Shown here piece by piece: positions 3,685-8,403 of a DNA stretch of 8,403 nucleotides. Origin of the DNA: Rickettsiales bacterium (GTDB lineage Bacteria > Pseudomonadota > Alphaproteobacteria > Rickettsiales > Deianiraeaceae); contig CANDYN010000043.1 of assembly GCA_947424985.1 (NCBI GenBank), positions 1 through 8,403 on the forward strand, written 5' to 3'. Positions within the stretch are counted from its first letter, which is position 1; the number at the start of each line of letters is the position of its first letter. The translations under genes were made by a program, and so were the position numbers. The notes under the pieces were generated by a model. It was not told the DNA's origin, ran no database searches, and saw only the letters and a list, made by a program, of their open reading frames with translations.

Positions 3685-6315
3685 ATGAAGAGAGGTAATA
3701 ATTATAACGAGAGGGATTCAGTACGCTTTTTGGAAAGCAATGAGGCAATTGAGCTAATGAAATACTTGCTTCCAGAGGGAACCGTTGTTCTTGGCGAAAA
3801 TTATATGAATCAAAATGCCAATGGAAATGACAAAGCTACTGTTGTTACTCTTCGGCAATTAGGTGAATTCACAAACGACATAAGACCCAAGCAAACACTA
3901 AACTTAGTTGTAAATATCAACAATAACCACTTCGTTGCTATTCGTTTAGTTTGCGATGAAAATAACGATATAACATATTCACTTTATGATCCATTACGAA
4001 GTGAAGATTATACAGGAGCGGCACTTGATGCACTAACGAGCTCTAAAAGAAATTTAACTGAACAAGAATTTACCGGAGTAAGGCAGAATAGAGACAGATA
4101 TGATGTTAATAATTGCGCCATATATTCAATTCTTGGATTACAGGCAATGATGAATGGTGTAAATGAACTGTTACAGATAGGTGCAGATGCCATTAATAAT
4201 ATCAGAGCAGCGTTTATGGAAAGTCGTGAAAACATAAGAAATCAAAAAAAGTTTAGCCAACCATCACAAGATTGGCAAAATTGGCAAGATTATGGAAATA
4301 TAAAGCAGCAAAGCACTCAAAAAATTAAAGAAAATACAAAAGAAAATTCCATCATTAATGCGTTAAGCAAACCACAAGAACAGCAAAAACCTGAAAATAA
4401 CAATACAATAAAAAAAGAAGATGTAAAAATTGAACATGACGATAACAATCATCGCATAGATCTTATCAATAAAAAAATAAAAAAAACTAACTATAAAAAC
4501 GAAGATTATAAAAAGAAAAATCAAACGGATGAAAAAAGATCGTTTAAAGAAGAATTAAGCAAACAAAAAACCAAGGGCAGCCGTGATGTCATAAAACGCA
4601 TTCATGATGGAAATCGTGAAGCGGAATTTAGAAGGCTTCTTGCAGAAGAAGGGTATAGCCCTGAATTTGCTCAAAATGCTCCAATTCATACCATAGCAAA
4701 TAATACTTATGCTTTAAAAAACAAAGATATTTATATAGAAATACTTATTTACTATGGAATGTCAAAAGAGAATATTGAAAACACTGATCCAGTTGCTCTT
4801 CAGAGAAAAGCTCATGCTTATCTAAATCAAGAACGCCATATAAGCATTTTAGTTGAGAAATATAAATTACCAGAAAGTGAACTTCAAAATATAGACCCCG
4901 AAGAGCTTACACGCATGATTAGTGCATATAAGAACAAACAAAATAATATTGATACCTTGGTCACTAAATACAAATGCAATAGAGAGGATCTTGAGAAAAG
5001 GAGTCCGATGGATCTTCCGTCACTTTTAAGTGCCTATAACAATTCAACGAGATATATAGAAGAAATACTTGCTATGAAAGATTGCAAACATACAAAAGAA
5101 ACGCTAGATGCAATGGAAAAAGCAAGTCTTCAGAAACTTCATAGTGCTTACAAAAACAAAGATAAATATATAAAAAAAATACTGAAAGCAAAAGATAATG
5201 AATATACAAAAGAGACACTTGATCAAAAGAGTCCAAGTGAGATTCAGAAACTTGTAACTGTTTATAAAAATGGTGGCAAGACGGGGTATATAAAAACCCT
5301 TATGGAAAAGGGTATGAAAAAAGATGATATCAATAAAATCAATACTAATAAACTAAGAGAATTTACCAATGATTATAAACATAAAGATGAGTTTATCGAA
5401 GAAATACTTACCATGGGGAATTGGTATACAATCGAAGCGCTTGAGAAAATGACACCAGCAACTCTACGAAAAATTCGTGATGCACATTCAAAACGAAATG
5501 AAAATATAAAGATTTTACATGAAGAGTATAAAGTGTCAATGGAAGATCTTAAAGTAGAAAATCCATTCAGTCTTCCAAAACTTATTACTGCCTATAAAAA
5601 TGCAGAAAGAAATAGAGGCGAGGTCATTAATCGTAAATTAAAAACAAAAACAGAGACCTATAAAATGACCCCGAGTCAACTTCAAAGCGCAATAAATAAT
5701 AATGACCTTAAACTACGCAAGCAGGCAAAAATTAAACTGGACTCAACCAAGGTTATTAAAAATACCAATACCAAGCAAGATATTGGTATACATGAAATAA
5801 TCATTCCAAAAAAACAGATAAAAATTGAGGAGAAACTGCCACAAAGTAATGTATCAAACAGATTAACAAAACAGCCGAGAAAAATACAAGGAGAATATGT
5901 TAATGGCGAGATAAACATAAAAATTGAGGAAGAAGAAAAACATAATGGATCTATCACCATATACCCAATAAAAAAAGCGCAACCTGGTAGCAATATATCA
6001 AATCAAATAAATCAGTCGAGAAAAAAGAATCAAGAAAATCCATATCATCAATCTAATCAAAAGACCGTATATAATAAAAAATCATGGCAAATAACAAATC
6101 AAAAGGGTGAAAGTGGCGAGACTGTAAAAATTGAAGATTTCTTTAAAGAGGAGGAGAATAACCTTGACTTATCATTCAAAATAAAAAAGAAGGACCAAGA
6201 ACAAAAGAAAGGAGATACCGATAAAAAAGCAGAGCATAGCTCACATCATCATAGAAACAAAGAGAGCTACAAAAGAGATGAGCACGATGATAAGCACGGA
6301 GAAAGGCAGCGTTAA
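3685..6315 (+). CDS. Putative secreted effector: CE-clan (Ulp1-like) cysteine protease domain, alpha-alpha repeat array, SUMO-consensus motifs
   Basis: I do not recognise a named family for the full 876-residue protein. Four regions can be seen. (1) Residues 60-165 look like a CE-clan cysteine protease: strand LNLVVNIN, H82 opening the next strand (HFVAIRLV), D102 ending a third (ITYSLYDPL), then Q134 and C144 in DVNNCAIYS. CE enzymes remove ubiquitin or SUMO, or acetylate host proteins. (2) Residues 185-310 are a charged, lysine-rich linker without predicted order (KKIKK at 263-267). (3) Residues 311-678 hold about ten 35-40-residue helical repeats. (4) Residues 679-876 are polar, with three of the four [VI]KIE motifs, an imperfect duplication, and a basic tail ending KHGERQR. 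There is no signal peptide or membrane segment, so it is cytosolic or exported by a system such as VirB/D4, whose ATPase gene virB11 is 1 kb away. No Shine-Dalgarno precedes the ATG. Export and host action are inference. It could instead be a structural cytoplasmic protein. Confidence 0.7.
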   Translation: MKRGNNYNERDSVRFLESNEAIELMKYLLPEGTVVLGENYMNQNANGNDKATVVTLRQLGEFTNDIRPKQTLNLVVNINNNHFVAIRLVCDENNDITYSLYDPLRSEDYTGAALDALTSSKRNLTEQEFTGVRQNRDRYDVNNCAIYSILGLQAMMNGVNELLQIGADAINNIRAAFMESRENIRNQKKFSQPSQDWQNWQDYGNIKQQSTQKIKENTKENSIINALSKPQEQQKPENNNTIKKEDVKIEHDDNNHRIDLINKKIKKTNYKNEDYKKKNQTDEKRSFKEELSKQKTKGSRDVIKRIHDGNREAEFRRLLAEEGYSPEFAQNAPIHTIANNTYALKNKDIYIEILIYYGMSKENIENTDPVALQRKAHAYLNQERHISILVEKYKLPESELQNIDPEELTRMISAYKNKQNNIDTLVTKYKCNREDLEKRSPMDLPSLLSAYNNSTRYIEEILAMKDCKHTKETLDAMEKASLQKLHSAYKNKDKYIKKILKAKDNEYTKETLDQKSPSEIQKLVTVYKNGGKTGYIKTLMEKGMKKDDINKINTNKLREFTNDYKHKDEFIEEILTMGNWYTIEALEKMTPATLRKIRDAHSKRNENIKILHEEYKVSMEDLKVENPFSLPKLITAYKNAERNRGEVINRKLKTKTETYKMTPSQLQSAINNNDLKLRKQAKIKLDSTKVIKNTNTKQDIGIHEIIIPKKQIKIEEKLPQSNVSNRLTKQPRKIQGEYVNGEINIKIEEEEKHNGSITIYPIKKAQPGSNISNQINQSRKKNQENPYHQSNQKTVYNKKSWQITNQKGESGETVKIEDFFKEEENNLDLSFKIKKKDQEQKKGDTDKKAEHSSHHHRNKESYKRDEHDDKHGERQR
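3862..4179 (+). other. Predicted CE-clan cysteine protease domain within the large protein
   Basis: Covers residues 60-165. The catalytic order His-Asp-(Gln)-Cys is diagnostic of clan CE, as papain-type enzymes run Cys-His-Asn and OTU enzymes Asp-Cys-His. H82 is encoded at 3928-3930, D102 at 3988-3990, Q134 at 4084-4086 and C144 at 4114-4116. The H-to-D spacing of 20 resembles Ulp1-like enzymes. Odd points: Phe rather than Trp follows the His, Ala rather than Gly follows the Cys, and Q134 lies ten residues before the Cys where Ulp1 has six. Activity is therefore plausible but not assured. Confidence 0.6.
4423..4434 (+). other. First SUMO-acceptor-like motif VKIE in the large protein
   Basis: Residues 247-250 read VKIE, followed by HDDNN. 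This fits psi-K-x-E, with acidic residues downstream as in the negatively charged variant of the motif. It lies in the disordered-looking linker between the protease-like domain and the repeats. The other three copies are at residues 712-715, 745-748 and 814-817. Confidence 0.45.
4615..5718 (+). repeat. Tandem array of about ten 35-40-residue alpha-alpha repeats
   Basis: Unit starts fall near residues 311, 349, 385, 421, 457, 495, 535, 570, 607 and 643. The consensus is roughly (Y/N)I-x-x-L-x-x-K-Y, four or five variable residues, E-x-L-x-K-x-(S/T)-P-x-x-L-x-K-L-x-x-A-Y-K-N-K. The hydrophobic spacing and the Pro after each loop indicate two helices, perhaps with a short third, per unit stacking into a solenoid. 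Units differ clearly in sequence and length (35-40), so this is an old, diverged array and not a recent slippage product. The first and last units are weakest. Pitch and pattern recall mTERF repeats and less closely TALE-like repeats; no family assignment is made. Confidence 0.7.
5842..6153 (+). repeat. Imperfect C-terminal duplication carrying [VI]KIE acidic motifs
   Basis: Unit A (residues 720-751) and unit B (768-823) share SN(V/I)SN, then RK six (A) or five (B) residues on, then GE and KIE followed by acidic residues. A reads SNVSNR, PRK, GEINIKIEEEE. B reads SNISNQ, SRKK, GETVKIED then KEEE. B contains an insert rich in N, Q, Y and K. A partial cousin, IKIEEK, precedes A at 712-717. The motifs are encoded at 5818-5829, 5917-5928 and 6124-6135. 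Confidence 0.5.
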
Positions 6316-6367
6316 AGGTCTTGATTTGGTTGTTAGCAATCAAAAAGGGGTTGTCACGTCAAAAATA

Positions 6368-7147
6368 CTATGAAGTAACCTTGGCAATTTCTCTTTCAAG
6401 CTCTTCAATGCTATTAACAAAAACTGGAGCTTCTTTTTTAACTTTTTTGTTAATCGTGTTTACACCAAATCCAATAAACAAATCAACCTCACCAGATTTC
6501 CAAACTTCTAAATCGTTTTCCCCGTCACCTATATGAATTATTTTTCCGGAAATTTTCCCACGACGCTTTAATTCTTTAATCGCATCGCTTTTTATCCAAT
6601 CACTTGTTATTCTATCGTTCGTCTTGCAATTTGAATATCCATTTTTATTTGAATCAAAAATCAAATCACCATTTTTATCAAAGCTATTGCTGCCAGAAAA
6701 AATACTTTTAGCATCTATTCCAAGTCTTGAAGCAACCTTAACTACACTGCCACAGGTACTATAAGCGCCACCAATGATCAAAATTTGATGCCCAGCATCT
6801 TGTATTTTTTTAACAACATGCTCAAGATTAGACGTTATTTTTAATCTCGCAGTTACAATATCAAAATCTTTTTCAGTAGCCTTATGACCCAAAATACCTT
6901 CAATTTCTACTAAAATCGCATGAATTATTGGCTTTCCATCGACCTTTCTTTCTTTAATTAACTTAAATATTTTTTCTATTTTTATCTTATCGTAACCAGC
7001 CGAAACCTTTATAACTTCTGGCAAAACTGCATCTTGCGCTATGGTTTCATCAAAGTCAAAAATAAATGTGTATTTTTGCTTTTGGACGTTTTTATTGGAG
7101 CACGAAAATAAAAGTGAAACACAAATTAATAAGAATAAACGCATCAT
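6368..7147 (-). CDS. HAD-superfamily (PSP/SerB-like) phosphatase, predicted lipoprotein
   Basis: HAD phosphatases form an aspartyl-phosphate on the first Asp of DxDxT. The 259-residue protein starts MMRLFLLICVSLLFSC, a lipoprotein signal with the lipobox LFSC and lipidated Cys at C16, which places a normally cytosolic type of enzyme outside the inner membrane. Motif I is DFDET (31-35, nucleophile D31, acid D33). The motif III Lys is probably K186 (SDWIKSD). Motif IV is GDGEND (207-212). Motif II, which should offer Ser or Thr before GG, reads LIIGG with Ile at 125, a departure at a phosphate-binding residue. The cap region is about 38-105. The frame is open upstream through the tRNA to 7231, but that stretch is tRNA sense sequence, so the start is the ATG pair at 7147 or 7144. 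It lies 23 bp after the tRNA end and is probably co-transcribed with it. The substrate is unknown. Confidence 0.87.
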   Translation of the reverse strand: MMRLFLLICVSLLFSCSNKNVQKQKYTFIFDFDETIAQDAVLPEVIKVSAGYDKIKIEKIFKLIKERKVDGKPIIHAILVEIEGILGHKATEKDFDIVTARLKITSNLEHVVKKIQDAGHQILIIGGAYSTCGSVVKVASRLGIDAKSIFSGSNSFDKNGDLIFDSNKNGYSNCKTNDRITSDWIKSDAIKELKRRGKISGKIIHIGDGENDLEVWKSGEVDLFIGFGVNTINKKVKKEAPVFVNSIEELEREIAKVTS

Positions 7148-7170
7148 TGCTAATACAAAATTCACCAAAA

Positions 7171-7246
7171 TGGTGGGCACCCCGGGATTCGAACCCGGGA
7201 CCAATTGATTAAAAGTCAACTGCTCTACCAACTGAGCTAGGTGCCC
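7171..7246 (-). tRNA. tRNA-Lys(UUU) with encoded CCA
   Basis: Reading leftward, acceptor GGGCACC (7246-7240) pairs with GGTGCCC (7181-7175), followed by discriminator A (7174) and CCA (7173-7171). The D arm contains AGCTCAGTTGGTAGAGC. The anticodon loop is CTTTTAA with anticodon TTT at 7213-7211. The T arm is CCGGG/TTCGAAT/CCCGG. All stems close and the length is 76 nt, so it should be functional. It decodes AAA/AAG, heavily used codons in this AT-rich genome. It sits between yidC and the HAD lipoprotein, all on the minus strand. Confidence 0.98.
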
Positions 7247-7258
7247 GATATATAAGTT

Positions 7259-7287
7259 TTAATATTTGACTATTTTTTAAAAGTCAA
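7259..7287 (-). promoter_or_regulatory. Candidate promoter for tRNA-Lys and the HAD gene
   Basis: On the minus strand TTGACT (7287-7282, 5/6 of the -35 consensus), a 17-bp spacer and TATTAA (7264-7259, 4/6 of the -10). The predicted start is near 7252, about six bases before the mature tRNA, a usual distance. The -35 box is one arm of an inverted repeat whose other arm is TTGACT at 7266-7271 on the plus strand. The hairpin has no T-run after it, so it is not a convincing yidC terminator. Confidence 0.45.
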
Positions 7288-7302
7288 GTAGAAATTGATA
7301 AA

Positions 7303-8403
7303 CTATTGACTTATCACTTTTATATTTTTTTTACTTGATTTTAGTGAAATAAAATATTGCTGTGCTATTCCAAAAAGATTATTTACAGTCCAATAAAGAA
7401 CAAGTCCGGACGGAAAACCAGCGAAAAGGAAAGTGAAAATTACCGGTAAAAATTTCATCATTTTTGCCTGAGAAGGATCCTGTGGCGCTGGAGAAAATTT
7501 TTGTTGTAAAAACATTGTAAAGCCCATTATTATCGGTAAAACACCTAACCTCAAAAAGCTTGGCGCAGCAAACGGAAGTAATCCAAATAAATTGACAATC
7601 GAAGTCGGATCCGGATCAGACAAATCCTTTATCCAAAAAATAAACCCCGCGTCACGCATTTCAATACTTACAATCAAAACTTTATAAAGCGCAAAAAATA
7701 CTGGAATTTGTAAAAATAACGGCAAACAACCAGAGGCAGGATTTACCTTGTTTCTCTTATAAACATCTACCATTGCCAAGTTTAATTCACTCTTTGGACG
7801 ATCTTTATAAAGATTTTTAACACTTTGAATCTCCGGCGCAATATCCTTAATTTTCTGCGTTGATTTATAAGATTTTTGTGCAAGTGGAAATAAAATTGTC
7901 CGAATTATCAGAGTCAAAACTATAATCGCAACACCAAAATTACCAAAAAATCCGGCTAGAAAATTAATCAATTTTAATATTGGTTTCGTTAAAAAATAAA
8001 ACCAACCAAAATCTATAACTCTATCAAAAAGCGGAATTTTATATTCTTTTTCATATTTAGAAATTGTATCAACCTCCTTTGCACCGGTATATATCGAAAA
8101 CTTGAATGTCCCGCTTTCAAGATTTATCGCATCAACCTGATAGCAAGTATTACAATTCGGTAATTGTTTATATGAAATTCCGGTGTTTTCCACATTTTTT
8201 AAAACAATCCCAGAGAACCAATATACATCACCAAAACCAATCCAGGCCTTGTCATTAAGCTCAAAAGATTGCGTTTTTTCAATATCCTTATATTTAATTT
8301 CATCAAGTTTTCCCTCTTTTACCAAGACAACACCCGCGTGCGAATAAGTATGTTTATCATGAACCCCTTCCATATTGCGCTTTATACGAGTAAATGGTGA
8401 AAA
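7303..8403 (-). CDS. yidC: YidC membrane protein insertase, N-terminus cut by the window edge
   Basis: YidC inserts and folds inner-membrane proteins, alone or with SecYEG. The frame is open from the edge at 8403 to TAG at 7305-7303, 366 residues, whereas family members with a periplasmic domain have about 550-580, so roughly 190 N-terminal residues are missing. The ATG at 8373 is internal, since recognisable YidC sequence runs through it. Residues 1-120 of the fragment are the end of the periplasmic P1 domain (HDKHTYSHAGV, AWIGFGDVYW). The insertase core follows: FGWFYFLTKP (132-141), the conserved hydrophilic-groove Arg in TLIIRTILFPL (R168), the cytoplasmic hairpin (about 175-215), GCLPLFLQIPVFFALY (225-240), and last helices at about 283-300 and 317-350. 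The tail is short (SLKSSKKNIKVISQ) and lysine-bearing. The next gene in the same direction is tRNA-Lys, 56 bp on. Confidence 0.97.
   Translation of the reverse strand, partial: FSPFTRIKRNMEGVHDKHTYSHAGVVLVKEGKLDEIKYKDIEKTQSFELNDKAWIGFGDVYWFSGIVLKNVENTGISYKQLPNCNTCYQVDAINLESGTFKFSIYTGAKEVDTISKYEKEYKIPLFDRVIDFGWFYFLTKPILKLINFLAGFFGNFGVAIIVLTLIIRTILFPLAQKSYKSTQKIKDIAPEIQSVKNLYKDRPKSELNLAMVDVYKRNKVNPASGCLPLFLQIPVFFALYKVLIVSIEMRDAGFIFWIKDLSDPDPTSIVNLFGLLPFAAPSFLRLGVLPIIMGFTMFLQQKFSPAPQDPSQAKMMKFLPVIFTFLFAGFPSGLVLYWTVNNLFGIAQQYFISLKSSKKNIKVISQ

Noticed and set aside
3461..3748. Minus-strand open frame across the GDPD 3' end and the effector promoter
   Set aside because: It overlaps two supported genes and the best promoter in the window, and the product resembles no family I know.
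4615..5718. True TAL-effector DNA-recognition repeats
   Set aside because: Units vary from 35 to 40 residues and lack the fixed 33-35 length, the GGKQALE core and a clear variable di-residue; only general helical-repeat likeness remains.
4008..5993. Minus-strand open frames at 4008-4235 and 5682-5993 inside the large gene
   Set aside because: Antisense shadows of lysine-rich coding sequence; the hydrophobic products are what reverse-complemented AAA/GAA-rich DNA gives.
3592..6315. A CidA-CidB-like cytoplasmic incompatibility operon
   Set aside because: There is no small CidA-like partner gene upstream, and in CidB the protease domain is C-terminal, whereas here it is N-terminal.
6321..6343. 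Inverted repeat TTGATT/AATCAA as a terminator between the converging large gene and HAD gene
   Set aside because: The stem is only six A/T-rich pairs with an 11-nt loop, and neither strand has a T-run after it.
6321..6536. Plus-strand open frame after the large gene
   Set aside because: It is mostly antisense to the HAD gene C-terminus including the GDGEND motif, with no ribosome binding site.
7148..7231. N-terminal 28 residues of the HAD protein starting at ATG 7231
   Set aside because: They are the translation of tRNA-Lys sense sequence (VPGSNPGVP is its T arm); the lipoprotein signal starts at 7147.

Overview
The window is AT-rich, densely coding DNA of a bacterial chromosome, most likely from an obligately host-associated alphaproteobacterium of the order Rickettsiales. 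The best support is a VirB11 ATPase of the rickettsial type, a short single-MCE MlaD, a YidC fragment of alphaproteobacterial style, isolated housekeeping genes in short transcription units, and a large lysine-rich effector-like protein. I cannot place it below the order; this is inference from protein recognition, with no database search.

Layout. 1-394 (-): dUTPase (dut), cut by the window edge at its C-terminus. 506-955 (+): MlaD of the lipid-transport system. 969-2660 (-): a two-gene unit, virB11 (GTG start, unusual C-terminal extension) followed after 3 bp by queD of queuosine synthesis. 2743-3591 (+): a lipoprotein of the glycerophosphodiester phosphodiesterase family, divergent from virB11 across a perfect 20-bp palindrome. 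3685-6315 (+): an 876-residue protein behind a near-consensus sigma-70-type promoter. 6368-7147 (-): a second lipoprotein enzyme, an HAD phosphatase, directly downstream of tRNA-Lys(UUU) at 7171-7246 (-). 7303-8403 (-): the C-terminal two thirds of YidC. There is no gene-free stretch over 300 bases and no mobile element or CRISPR array.

The centre of interest is the 876-residue protein. Its N-terminus carries H82, D102, Q134 and C144 in the order and strand context of CE-clan (Ulp1/YopJ-type) cysteine proteases, enzymes that remove ubiquitin or SUMO, or acetylate host proteins. The middle is an array of about ten 35-40-residue alpha-alpha repeats. The rest holds four [VI]KIE sequences that fit the eukaryotic SUMO-acceptor consensus, three of them next to acidic residues, and ends in a very hydrophilic, basic tail of the kind seen in type IV secretion substrates. 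I did not recognise a named family for the full-length protein. The working hypothesis is an undescribed host-targeted effector that acts in, or is modified by, the ubiquitin/SUMO system.

How the genes may work together: VirB11 energises the VirB/D4 secretion system that could export the effector. MlaD, the GDPD lipoprotein, the HAD lipoprotein and YidC all belong to the cell envelope (lipid transport, phosphodiester and phosphate release, membrane protein insertion). dut, queD and tRNA-Lys are housekeeping. Apart from virB11-queD and tRNA-Lys-HAD the genes seem to be transcribed separately.
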